Assembly (NCBI GenBank): GCA_951640165.1
Contig: OX621260.1
Location: 11,302,001-11,366,000 of the forward strand
Direction: 5' to 3'
DNA: 64,000 bases
Source of the DNA: Pseudoips prasinana
Taxonomy: Eukaryota > Arthropoda > Insecta > Lepidoptera > Nolidae
The position numbers and the translations under genes were made by a program. Under the pieces are notes generated by a model that saw only the letters and a program-made list of their open reading frames with translations, had not been told where the DNA came from and made no database searches. Shown here piece by piece: positions 41,286-52,000 of this stretch. Numbering within the stretch: position 1 is the stretch's first letter; each line of letters opens with the position of its first letter.

Positions 41286-43142
41286 GTCGCAGCTGATGCT
41301 TTGTGTAGAACCCGGAAGCATGATGTTATTAAATTTCAAATTTTTATTGTCACGAAGTCTAATTAGTTGGCATCGCGCTAAGTCAGCATAATTAAATGGT
41401 GATGGCATATCAATTTGTTCTATACGTGATAGTGCGTCTGCAACAATATTATCACGTCCGCTAATGTGTTGAATATTGGTGCAATATTACGAAATGAAAT
41501 CTAATTGACGTACTCGCCGTGGCGTATCATTCGATGATGGTTTTTGAGAAAATGCGTAAGTCAAAGGTCGGTGATCAGTGAAAATTGTAAACTCTCTTCC
41601 TTCAATTAACCTTTGAAAATGCTTGACTGCCATATATACTCCGAGCAACTCTCTATCGAATGTTGAGTATTTTTGTTGAGTTACACTTAACTTTTTAGGG
41701 AAAAATCCTAATGGTTCCCAATTACGTCCAGACTTTTGTTGTAGAACCGCGCCAACACAGGTAGAACTGGCATCCGTCATAAGGGCTAGTGGGGCGGTGC
41801 GGGAGGGATGAACTGTTGATACTGCGTTCAAAATGTTTTCCTTGCATTTATCAAAAGCTTTTTCGGCCTCTGTTGTCCAAGGAATAGGAGAATTATCGTT
41901 CTTTTTAGAGTCGTGCAGATAGTCGTTTAGAATGTTTTGATAGTCAGCGGCGTGTGGAAGGTTATTTCTATAAAAATTAATCATGCCTAAAAATCTCCTT
42001 AATTCTTTGACTGTCTTTGGCTTAGGGAATTCCATAATTGCCTTGTACTTTTCCTCAGTTGGGCATATTCCTTGGCTCGTTATATGATAACCTAAGAAAT
42101 CTATTTCGCTCTTGAGAAAGTCACATTTTTCGAGATTAATAGTTACTTCATTCTCCTGTAAGCGTTTGAAAACCGTGTCCAAATGCTGATAATGCAAAAG
42201 CTCATTGTCAGAAGCTATAAGGCAATCGTCAACAAAGACGAATACGAAGTCTAAATCTCTGAATAGAGAGTCCATGAATCGTTGGAATGTTTGCGCTGCA
42301 TTGCGTAGACCAAAAGGCATTTTTAAATATTCAAAAAGTCCAAAAGGAGTGATAATGGCAGTTTTTTCCACATCTTGCACAGGAATACAGTGGTAGGCCT
42401 TCCGAATATCGATTTTGCTAAAGATTTTTTTCTTCTCTAATATATAAGTGAAATCTGTCAATCGTGGAAGTGGGTATTTATCAGGTACAGTCACGTTATT
42501 GAGCATTCGATAATCTCCACATGGTCTCCATTCACCATTCTTTTTCTTAACCATATGTAAAGGACTGGCCCATGGGCTGTCCGAAGGGCGACAAATGCCA
42601 AGCTCCATCATATTCCGAAATTCCTTTTTGGCTGTATGATATTTATCAGGAGGTAATGGTCTTGCACGTGCTGATACAGGCGGTCCTTTAGTGATAATGT
42701 GATGCTTAATCTTGTGTTTTGGAGTAGTGTGGAGGGAAGAAATTTTCGTAATATCCTCATATTTTTTTAAAAGTTGAGTAATGCGCCGATTGTTATCAAC
42801 GTAAATAGTCCGAATTGATTGCTGCGTCGATTTGGTCAGGGTTGCAGGTGTCGTCAGCTCAGTTACCCTGTCAATAAGTTTCCGACTAGCTATGTCGACT
42901 AATAACTTGTAATGCTCTAAAAAATCCGCGCCGATAATTGGTTGCGTTACATCGGCGATGACGAAGATCCACGTAAAACGTCTACGTAGCCCCAAGTTTA
43001 AAGTGAGTGTTTTTTCACCATATGTCTTGATTTTTGTACCATTAGCGGCATAAAGTGTGTATTGTTCACTTTGTATAGATGAAGGTCTCTGTGGCTTGCT
43101 AATAACTGAAATGTTTGCTCCCGTGTCAATCAAAAATCTCAT
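41286..43142 (-). pseudogene. Inner gypsy protease, RT and RNase H, one nonsense codon
   Basis: Aspartic protease starts at RFLIDTGANISVI with IIGADFLEHY. Reverse transcriptase has GICRPSDSPWASPLHMVKKK, SKIDIRKAYHCIPV, KMPFGLRNAAQTFQRFMD and catalytic FVDD (FVFVFVDDCLIAS). RNase H has LALMTDASSTCVGAVLQQ, STFDRELLGVYMAVKHF and TDHRPL. A TAA at 41487-41489 follows RQLDFIS, and the same frame continues in the expected sequence (YCTNIQHISGRDNIVADALS). Start ATG is internal; translation in the intact element would come from gag by frameshift or readthrough. Confidence 0.9.
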
Positions 43143-43235
43143 ACCACTTTTTCGGTCGGTAATAGTGAGGCGGTTGGAGGGGTGAATAGCACAGAGATCC
43201 GCCGTAGTCTGTGCTTTAGTTAGTTTCCCTAGTTC

Positions 43236-43345
43236 CTTGAGTTACTTTCCTGTTTCCAATCACATGGCTTAACACATTTTTTAGCGTGTTTTCTAAATTT
43301 ATCGTGGTAGAAACAAAGGTGTCTTCTTTCCCGACTGCTTGCTCT
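43236..43345 (-). pseudogene. Inner gypsy gag C-terminus, orphaned by LINE
   Basis: After the LINE the minus strand reads RRHLCFYHDKFRKHAKKCVK followed by PCDW and a stop. This is a cysteine/histidine pattern typical of the end of this gag type. Confidence 0.7.
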
Positions 43346-43373
43346 TATTTTATTTATTTATTTTATTTATTTA

Positions 43374-44697
43374 TTTATAGTTAAATAAAACGGTTAAAAA
43401 CCAATTACATTAATTAACATAGAAACAATTACATTACTTATTTTTAGGGTTACATATAAATTTCAATACAAAATACTGGACATCCTTGCATACTTTCTCT
43501 CACAGAAAACCAAACATATTCGCCTAATGTCTGTCCATCTACCGGCAAACACATCGCATTCAGGATAGGCAATCAGGAGGGCGTTTAGCATGTCTAGGGT
43601 TCGACATACTGGAGACTTGGCTCTAGCGACAGTATGATGCAGCGGCTTCGCAAATAATTCACGCTGGTGGCGGCACTGATGATGCCTACGACCAGGCACA
43701 TATAATCGACAGAATAAATTGAGGAGCTCAGGACAGGCGATTTCTCCACGAAAGATTTTGCAGGCTACCGTAAGCTGATCAAAGCCTCTTCTAACCTCCA
43801 AAGAATTAAAACCTAACATTCCTAAAAGATAATTAGTAGGGTACATATAAGGATAGTAGTTGTATATCCTTTTAAATAGAAATCTTAAGAAGGTTTTTTG
43901 CACCTTTTCGATAATCAATATTTGGGTCGCTGTATGAGGGTTCCAGACACAGGCACTAGCCTCGAGTTTGCTTCGAACCAGACAATTGTAAAGAAGGCTG
44001 ATGACTTGTGGGTTCTCAAAGTCACGGACATTACGCAAAACAAAACCCAACCGCCTAAATGATTCCTTGGCAACACCGGAAACATGATCACTAAATGTGA
44101 GACAACGATCAAAGGTCACTCCCAGGTCCTTTATGTTGTTGACACGAGTAATTGATTGACCACCTATAGAATAATTAAAAAGAACTGGTCGTCGCCCGCG
44201 ACCGTAGGTCATGATATAGCACTTACTAGAGTTGAAGAGCAGCTTGTTTTCAATGCTCCAGTGCCAAATGGCGTTTATATCTTTTTGTAGCTGTTCACAT
44301 TCTTTCTCTTTTTTTATTTCCATTATTAGTTTTAGGTCATCGGCATATAGTAGGCATTTAGCAAATTTAACTTTATTTACAAGGTCATTGATCATTACTA
44401 GGAATAGAAGTGGACCCAACACAGATCCTTGACTAACACCTGAGCGAGTATTATAAGGCCCGGACTCAAAGCATCCATGTTTGACGAACTGTGTGCGATC
44501 GCGCAAGTAGTCAGCAAAGAAGTTGAGCAAACCTTGACAGAAACCAATGGCAGCCAACTTAGTTAAGAGTACATCATTGTCGACCCTGTCAAAAGCTTTG
44601 CAGAAATCGAAGTAGACGACATCAACTTGCTTTCCTATGTCTAGGCTTCTAGAAATTAAGTCCACCTTAACCATAAGATTTGAGTTAACGGAAGACC
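43374..44697 (-). mobile_element. 5'-truncated LINE inserted in inner gypsy gag
   Basis: The LINE joins gag after HSPSRSRSS and continues in frame as VNSNLMVKVDLISRSLD. Its 3' end is a UTR with an A-rich tail (plus-strand ttttatttatttattttattt at about 43352). Beyond it gag resumes with the zinc-binding tail near 43330. No clear target duplication; a small deletion at the 5' junction is possible. Confidence 0.85.
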
Positions 44698-45412
44698 TTG
44701 ACCTCGATGGAGAATGTTGATGCTTATAGTAACTTGGAGTGCTGCGTCGATAGTCTCTATGATTGCGCTGAATTGTATTTAGTTCCAATTGCATTTTTGT
44801 TAATTGGGCTAATATGCAGTTCATTGCACCGTCGTCTGTTTTATTTATATTTTCGTTTACGGCTGATACCTCAGTAAGTTTTGAATTTAATAATATTTTG
44901 TCGGCAATCTGGCTCATCTTATTGACGTCCATGTCCTCTGTGACAGCTAGAACTGTAGTAACTGATGGTGGTAAAAGTCTCAACCATAGTAGTTTGATGG
45001 TTTCATCGCCGATTTTTCCTTTACCCAAAACTTGCATCTTGCGTAGAAGTTGTGATGGTTTTTGATCGCCGAGGTCCATTTCAGACAATAATTTTTGAAA
45101 TTGACGCTGTTCTGATTCTTCATAGCAGTCGATTAGACGTTCCTTGATGGTCTTATACTTTTCTGTAGATGGCGGGCAGGTAATAAGGTCACTAACCTGT
45201 AGTATTTCTTCCTTGGATAGCTTCGCCACCACCGTATAACACTTGTAATCGTCGCCTTGCTTCTGTGGTGCTAATATGGCTTCGAGTTGTGTAAACCATA
45301 ATCTGGGTTGGTCCCTCCAAAACTCCGGAATGCGGGACAGAATGCCGGTGCCAGCTGCTATTTCGAGTGTTTCATGTTGGTTGCTGCTTGATTTGCACGT
45401 TGGTTGAGTCAT
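43463..45412 (-). CDS. Chimeric ORF: gypsy gag fused to LINE reverse transcriptase
   Basis: This single 649-codon frame begins as inner-gypsy gag (MTQPTCKSSSNQHETLEI, IPEFWRDQPRLWFTQLEAIL, LLSEMDLGDQKPSQLLRKM, LWLRLLPPSVTTVLAV). At about residue 240 it passes without a stop into a Jockey/CR1-like RT: motif A (YFDFCKAFDRVDNDVLL), motif B (SGVSQGSVLGPLLFLVMIND), motif C (CLLYADDLKLIM), then NIKDLGVTFDRCL and CVWNPHTATQ. The fusion is fortuitous, created by LINE insertion. The RT has no visible defect but no endonuclease. Gag's zinc-binding end is left downstream. Confidence 0.88.
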   Translation of the reverse strand: MTQPTCKSSSNQHETLEIAAGTGILSRIPEFWRDQPRLWFTQLEAILAPQKQGDDYKCYTVVAKLSKEEILQVSDLITCPPSTEKYKTIKERLIDCYEESEQRQFQKLLSEMDLGDQKPSQLLRKMQVLGKGKIGDETIKLLWLRLLPPSVTTVLAVTEDMDVNKMSQIADKILLNSKLTEVSAVNENINKTDDGAMNCILAQLTKMQLELNTIQRNHRDYRRSTPSYYKHQHSPSRSRSSVNSNLMVKVDLISRSLDIGKQVDVVYFDFCKAFDRVDNDVLLTKLAAIGFCQGLLNFFADYLRDRTQFVKHGCFESGPYNTRSGVSQGSVLGPLLFLVMINDLVNKVKFAKCLLYADDLKLIMEIKKEKECEQLQKDINAIWHWSIENKLLFNSSKCYIMTYGRGRRPVLFNYSIGGQSITRVNNIKDLGVTFDRCLTFSDHVSGVAKESFRRLGFVLRNVRDFENPQVISLLYNCLVRSKLEASACVWNPHTATQILIIEKVQKTFLRFLFKRIYNYYPYMYPTNYLLGMLGFNSLEVRRGFDQLTVACKIFRGEIACPELLNLFCRLYVPGRRHHQCRHQRELFAKPLHHTVARAKSPVCRTLDMLNALLIAYPECDVFAGRWTDIRRICLVFCERKYARMSSILY

Positions 45413-45428
45413 GTTGCGTGTTTTTCTT

Positions 45429-45442
45429 CACGGGGTCACCAA
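45429..45442 (-). promoter_or_regulatory. Inner gypsy primer-binding site
   Basis: On the minus strand ttggtgaccccgtg follows the 5' LTR end by a few bases. TGG plus an acceptor-like complement is the usual tRNA 3'-end primer site; I did not identify the tRNA. Confidence 0.65.
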
Positions 45443-45444
45443 TT

Positions 45445-45502
45445 TGCCATATGGTTTGGCAAGAGTAATAATGAGACAACAAGATGGTATTTTAGTCTGA
45501 TT
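45445..45502 (-). repeat. Inner gypsy 5' LTR, truncated to 58 bp
   Basis: Matches 39430-39487. The rest of the LTR and the adjacent outer RT are missing, which places a deletion exactly at this junction. Confidence 0.8.
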
Positions 45503-45562
45503 GCATGTGATAGACCACCGGTTGGTGAAGTAATTTGGCACCCTGCGCCGTAACTAATACAC

Positions 45563-46873
45563 TTAAGTTAGTGTCCTTAATAAGATTATAGTACCGATCA
45601 ATATATCAGAACATATCTCGTAATCTGGAACAACATGAAATTTCAGTTTCACGCGTAAATTATCAACCTGGCAAATGGTAGTTAAACTAGTCAAAGATAC
45701 CAATGTAAACTGGCCAATGCCCTTCAAATAATGGACTTCACTAACGCGTTTACCCGGAATTTTTGCAGCCACCGACTCGCGTACCAATGAACATTCCGCT
45801 CCACTATCAAATATTGCAGTAAATTCAAAATTTCCAATAGTGACAGATAACCAAGTAAGTTTTGGTTTACCAACGCAATTCACATTAGAAACTACTGTGC
45901 GTTCGCGTTTAAAACACGTTTCATATGTATGACCGACCTTAGAGCAAAACGTACAGGTAGGCTTGACGGTATTTTGCGTTCCGTTATGGGAATCATGGCG
46001 CGGTTGAGGGGCTGAGCTTTTGTTCCCAAAACGACAATCACGTGTATCATGGTTGGTTCTCTTACAAACTTGACAAAATAAATTGAACTTTTCCGCTAAA
46101 CGCGGGCGTTTGTTCAAATTGTGTGATGTCTGATTCGGATTTACGCGTTTTGCAGGGCGTATCGATGCGGCTACAGAAATTAATTCTGGTACGGATTTCG
46201 CACGTGCATTTAATAATTCTATACGTAATCGTTCGTCACTAATGCAACCAATGACAGCCTCAACGGCGTCATCACTCGTCAGCTTATCTTTGGTCACACG
46301 TTGCCACAATACCCAGGCCTCAAACAGGAAGTACGCAATGTTTTTACTACTGTCATAAACGTGTTCTCTAAACCGAATTATATCTCTCGAATATCGACTT
46401 TCAGGTTCAAATGTAGTGATCAAAACATCGCGCAACTCCCCCCAAGATCCCGTGGACACCAACCAATTGTCTACGTACAACCTCGCACGACCTTTCAGTA
46501 AACTACCTACTTTCATTCGAACATCATAATCACTGAGGTTGTACGTATCCATTGCAGTGGTCACATGCTTGCACCACTCACGAATTCCTATGTTACTGTC
46601 CGGATCATATGACGGCAAAAATATGTCATTAATTTTCATTTTAGAATCAACCGTCGTCATACGATCCGATACGTGCTTCATCATCTGCATCATCTGAGCA
46701 AAGAACTCGGTCGGGACTCCGACAGAAGTATTAACTATAGGAGGTTGAACAGAATGGCTAGCAGAAGGGTCTGGTAATAGCACTTCTGATAACGTGGAAT
46801 TTTCGCCAACCGAGCTCTCAGAAAGGGTGACGTCAACACCGCTGACGTCACCATTATCATTATTTTGGCTCAT
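45563..46873 (-). CDS. Outer gypsy gag with start of protease
   Basis: A 436-residue frame begins MSQNNDNGDVSGVDVTL. It contains a capsid-like core (FLPSYDPDSNIGIREWCKHV, GSLLKGRARLYVDNWL, FEPESRYSRDIIRFREHVY, AYFLFEAWVLWQRV), then two zinc knuckles (CQVCKRTNHDTRDC and CTFCSKVGHTYETC). An aspartic protease follows in frame (AIFDSGAECSLVRESVA and SDILIGT). The frame leaves the family sequence at its end, next to the inner element junction. The gag part is intact. Confidence 0.88.
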   Translation of the reverse strand: MSQNNDNGDVSGVDVTLSESSVGENSTLSEVLLPDPSASHSVQPPIVNTSVGVPTEFFAQMMQMMKHVSDRMTTVDSKMKINDIFLPSYDPDSNIGIREWCKHVTTAMDTYNLSDYDVRMKVGSLLKGRARLYVDNWLVSTGSWGELRDVLITTFEPESRYSRDIIRFREHVYDSSKNIAYFLFEAWVLWQRVTKDKLTSDDAVEAVIGCISDERLRIELLNARAKSVPELISVAASIRPAKRVNPNQTSHNLNKRPRLAEKFNLFCQVCKRTNHDTRDCRFGNKSSAPQPRHDSHNGTQNTVKPTCTFCSKVGHTYETCFKRERTVVSNVNCVGKPKLTWLSVTIGNFEFTAIFDSGAECSLVRESVAAKIPGKRVSEVHYLKGIGQFTLVSLTSLTTICQVDNLRVKLKFHVVPDYEICSDILIGTIILLRTLT

Positions 46874-47147
46874 GATGACTCCGATGAAAAAAACACAATT
46901 GGATAATAAAATAATACGTTTATTTAATACGAATTGTTTGACTTTAATTAAGACTATTAAATGATTAAGATTCTTATCACAGTAACTTAATAATAGTCCT
47001 TAAAATTAACAATGAAAAAAAAACACAAGTACTCACAAGATAAACATTCGGTACACGCTCGCAAATCCAAATCTATTTCGTGCACCGTAACAATTTGAGA
47101 CAAGTCGACAACTGTCCGGTCCAATCGCCAAAAGCAAAGTGCCTCAC
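46874..47147 (-). promoter_or_regulatory. Outer gypsy leader / LTR portion
   Basis: This noncoding stretch upstream of gag is duplicated at 36015-36290. It contains tattaaataaacgt, a possible polyadenylation signal of an LTR. I could not place LTR ends or a primer-binding site. Confidence 0.45.
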
Positions 47148-47955
47148 TGAACTAAACAACATGGCGACCGAATGTCATAACGCTAAGTCAACGTGACCGG
47201 AATTTCAAATAACACGTGTTCACTTTTTAATTCTAACAATTCAAATTGATCTTTCATAATTCATAAAATAATTTAAAACTAATTCTAGAATTATTAAATA
47301 ATTTTACAAAACAACTTTAACAAAACGGATATTCAAAAAGCAACGATAAACAATGAATATGTGGCGCCCTCTGGGGACTCGAACAAATCAAACGGTCATA
47401 ACAACTACTAATAATTAAAATGCTATTAAAACCATTGTTGCTTTTTGAATATTGTAATTGATCAAAATATTCCTATAAAATTACTTAATAAATTCATTAA
47501 TCAATTAATTGATCAAAACAAACGTAATGAAATAAATTGGAAACAATCATATTCCGAATGTAATAAACAGTAACTGAAAAGATAAAGTGAATCTCAACGC
47601 AAATGCGTCGACATAAAATAATAATAATACTCGGATTGAATATTTACAATTGAAATAGGTCTCCACTAGTTAATAGAAACAAACTGGTGGTACATAATAT
47701 TTACTATCCTACATGTATGTATTAATATTTATATGTAAAATGTATATAATTTTATAAATGTATTTACTATATAAAAAAAAAATGACTTATAAAGAGTTTC
47801 AACATTTAAAACGCTCTGTTTACCTAATCTAATGACGGCATAACTAGATGTGTAAGTATGTGTGTGTATTATATTATTTTTGGTTGTGTGTATATAACAG
47901 TAACTAGAACATTTTGTCGTTAAGAAACAGATATTAAAATATCAGAACAATATGT
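47148..47955. other. AT-rich spacer with an orphan tRNA-complementary site
   Basis: At 47362-47384 the plus strand starts tggcgccctctgggga and continues ctcgaac, which is fully complementary to a plausible tRNA 3' end including the T-arm GTTCGA. No LTR is evident beside it. A 20-bp inverted repeat, gatattcaaaaagcaacg against ttgttgctttttgaatatt, lies at about 47328 and 47437. No gene. Confidence 0.4.
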
Positions 47956-47971
47956 GGCCCTGAAAAGGGCC
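47956..47971 (-). terminator. Histone 3' stem-loop
   Basis: The minus strand reads ggcccttttcagggcc followed by acatat. This matches the conserved 16-base hairpin of replication-dependent histone mRNAs (6-bp stem, 4-base loop), bound by SLBP for 3' processing. It lies 67 bases after the H3 stop. The stem is perfect. Confidence 0.9.
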
Positions 47972-48037
47972 TTTTATATGACTAAATAATACGTGAACGA
48001 GCACATTTATTAGTCACAGATAAGAAAACGAACGCGT

Positions 48038-48465
<428 letters not shown>

Positions 48466-48487
48466 CTAACGGACGCAAGGACGAGAA

Positions 48488-48517
48488 TGAGTTTGAAATC
48501 GCGGTGGCTATTATATG
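48488..48517 (-). promoter_or_regulatory. H3 promoter: TATA-like box and initiator
   Basis: On the minus strand catataatagcc lies about 65 bases before the ATG, and an arthropod-type initiator, actcattctc, lies about 25 bases further. Spacing fits a core promoter. The next bases upstream are tgaca/tgata units and then the LINE poly(A). Confidence 0.5.
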
Positions 48518-49069
48518 ACATGACATGATATGATAAAAAAAAAGTTTTTATTCACGTAGACTTTAAAAAAGCGCTTGTAAATAGTCAGAACATGTTTGTA
48601 GTATTATAGTTGTATAGATTATTATTTCTAGTAACATAGATATTTAGGTACACATTGTATTGATAGTATTAAAACATTAATAAAATTTATTTTATAACAG
48701 CAATGATATGTAGCTAGCTCGTATGAAGTTATTGTCAAGAGATTATGTTTAAGTTTAAAAATCTAGTTTAAGTCTAATTATCTAGTTTAAGTCTAATATT
48801 TTTACTACATATTGTCAATGGTTCTGTCTATATCAAAAGTATTATTATTATGACGGACCTTGTGTTAATAACGACGGTCGCGCTTTAATGCTACCACCGG
48901 ATCCAATGCGTTCATCTGAGAAGACCCAGCGAAACAAACTCAGCGGGTGTTTCTACTACCGGTTTCAACACGCCCCAGTTGAGACGCTCCGGCGAAACAT
49001 ACTCAATGGGGCATATACACGAGATTTGGTCCACTTATTGTAATTATTTAGCAGGCAAACACAATATAT

Positions 49070-52000
49070 CGTCCCCGTAGAGGGAAAATTAAATAACTCT
49101 GATTTTGTAGTTCTGAGATAAACGCGATTTAGTGTTTTTTTTTTAGTTAATGTACATTTGTAAGAAAATGTGAGATAATTTTAATGTCCGTGTTTTTATA
49201 TTTTGTGGACCTGATAACCTTTTACATTATGCTTTAACAAACTGAACACTATCTTTAACTATAACTAAATAACAAAATAAAAATCAAGTTGTTTAATTTT
49301 GCCACAACTGTTTTTATAACGTAACAACAATTAGCTACTTATTTCGGCTATTTATTTAGTTTTCCTACAACTAAATACATTTGGTAGAGTAAATTTTGGT
49401 GAAATAAATGGAGTTATTGAATTTATCAAGAACGAAATATTTTTAAATGGAAAACTTAGTGGTTTTGTACGTTATTATTACTTTGATATTTATTGGTCTC
49501 ATATGAAATAAAAGCTGTATTATGATATTAATAAAGTTATATTAAGGAATAAATAGAAACGTAAACTAAAATTTAGAAAATGTGTACTTATCTTGCCACA
49601 AACTTAAAAAATAAACATCATCATCATCATATCAGCCAAAAGGTCCACAGCTGGACAAAGGCCCACAATTGCCGGTCTTGCGCTATTCGCATCCAACAAT
49701 TTACAGCGACCCGCACAAGATCATGGGTCCACCTTGTAGGGACATGCCCACGCTGCGTCTTTCAGTTCGTGGTTACCACTCGAGAACCTTTCTGCTCTAA
49801 CGGCCGTGGGTTCTATGTTCTATCTGGCCGCCACTGCCACTTCAGTTTTACAATTCTTTGGGCTATGTCGGTGACTTTGGTTCGCCTGCAGATTCCGACA
49901 TTTCTGATTCGATATCGCAAGAAAACTCCGAGCATAGCCCTCTCCATTGCTCTTTGGGTGACCTTGAGCCTTCTAATAAGGCTCATAGTGAGCGACCACG
50001 TATCTGGTCTGTCATCAAGTCATCACTGGCAACACACACTGGTTGAAGACTTTCAACTTGAGACACTGCGGTATTTTGGACGAGAAGATGTTACGTAGTT
50101 TCCCGAACGCTGCCCAGCCGAGTTGGATTCTACGATGGACCACCTTCTCGAAGTTAGAACGACCTAGTTGGATGGTCTGTCCTAGGTAAATATAGTTTTC
50201 TACAACTTCGCGTGCAGAGTCTCCAACCTTCAATTGAGTGGGGTTGGAGGTTTGACATGATTTTCGTCATATCCATGTTACTTTTTTTTTTCTTTTACCG
50301 AAATCTTCCATGGTCTCAGCCATGACTACTGTATCATCGGCCAATCGTAAGTGAGTGATATACTCGCCATTGACCAGAAGCTTGAAGACATCTTCCAATC
50401 AAACACTTTCGGAGATGTAACATCTTCTTGTCTCACACCTCGCTGCAAGTGGATAGGTTTCGAGTTTTGGTCCTGGAGTCGCACTAACATTGTGGTGTTT
50501 TCATACAAATACTTTAACACCTCGATTTACTGGTAGTAGATTTGGCACCTTAGGAGAGACCACAGCCCAGGTTTCGATAATCTAAGGCTTTCTCATAGTC
50601 CACAAACGCTAAGCACAGTGGCTTGTTATACTCTTCGACTTCTTATGTATCACTTGCCGCAGCGTATGTATATGGTCTATGGTACTAAAGACTTTTCGGA
50701 TACCGACTTGTAATGCGGGAGGCTGGAAATCATCAAATGGCTCAGCATTGTGATGGGTCAATAATTCTTCAATAGGGTTTTGTCGCCCTTTTTGAAGGAG
50801 AGCACTACCACACTTCTGTGCCATGCTTGTGGTGTTTGACTATCTAGTATGACGGAGTTAAATAGCTTCTGAAAGGCCCGTAGGATTGGTGTACTATCCG
50901 CCTTCAGAAGCTCTGCTGAAACTTCATCATCACTAAGAGCTTTGTCGTTCTTAAGTTGTTTGAGAGCCATTTTAATCTCGTACAGGCTGACGTCCGGGTG
51001 TCTTCAGTGTAATGTCGGGTTGGTCGTGCTCCATCCAAGACATGACTTGGCAGGTGACTGCGTTGTCGTATATAACTGTCCATAGAATTCTCAATCTCTC
51101 ACAGCAACTCCGGTTTAGACGTGACGATTGCCGTGCATCCTCAGTCTACAGCTTCGTCAGTTGGGTTTGTCCAACAGACAGATCTCTTACGAACACTTTA
51201 GAGCCTTTGTTCCGCTCGATGGCTTCTTTAATACTACTTGTATTAAATTGACGCGTGTCGCGAGTCAAAGACTTTGAGATCTGTCTGTTGAGCAGCCGGT
51301 ATATAGTAGCATCATCTGAGGATGTCAGAACCATTTTCCGTATTACTTCCATAAGTTGCAGGGTAAAGTCTGTTTGTACACTGGGCCTTGAAGACCTTAA
51401 ACTCAGCCGTATGGACAGCTTCTACGAGCCTGTCGTAGTTTGAGTCCACTTCCTCGCAGCCTGCTAGGCATTCGAAACGGTTTCGCAGTTCGAGCTGAAA
51501 TGGTGGGTTTTGGACGTAGATAGGTAAAGGTTGGCGCGTAGACTTTATCATCTTGGACCTCTGGAGCTTGACATTAGATTCAATAAGCCTCTCACCAGTC
51601 TGTGATCGCTCCCGGTTTTAACCGCATTGATCACAGAGACGTCATTAAACGTCTGTCATCTCGTCGACAAGATAAAGTCTATCTCATTTTTGTTTTTACC
51701 ATCGGGGCTCACCCAGGTCCATTTGCGGTGATCCAGCTTGCTGAAGAAGGAATTCATCATAAAGAGTCTCTCCTTCTCCATGTCGGCCAACATTTCTCTG
51801 ATGTCATGTCTCCAGTTCCAAATTGCCCCACTCTCAGCTCATTCCCGAATCGTTTACCCAGCTTCGCGTTAAAGTCCCCCATGACCACAGTGAAATAAGT
51901 GTTAGAGGTATGTATGGCTCTAGAAATATCCTCATACATGACCTCAACCTCATCGTCGGAGTGCGTTGAAGTCGGCGCGTAAACCTGAATGACCTTCAAC

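Larger units (their letters stand above)
39430..45502 (-). mobile_element. Inner gypsy-type LTR retrotransposon
   Basis: The element has a 191-bp 3' LTR (39430-39620) and a 5' LTR cut down to its last 58 bp (45445-45502), which match. A primer-binding site, gag, pol and a third small ORF follow in order on the minus strand. It is inserted in the RT of another gypsy. A LINE lies in its gag. Damage in pol is light (one stop, one frameshift). Confidence 0.88.
36300..47147 (-). mobile_element. Outer gypsy-type LTR retrotransposon, interrupted
   Basis: Gag with protease (45563-46873) and pol from reverse transcriptase to integrase (37273-39429) lie on the minus strand, separated by another gypsy element at 39430-45502. 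The first part of RT is missing at the junction, so a deletion accompanied or followed the inner insertion. The left limit is approximate because I could not define the LTRs with certainty. Several stops show it is dead. Confidence 0.8.
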
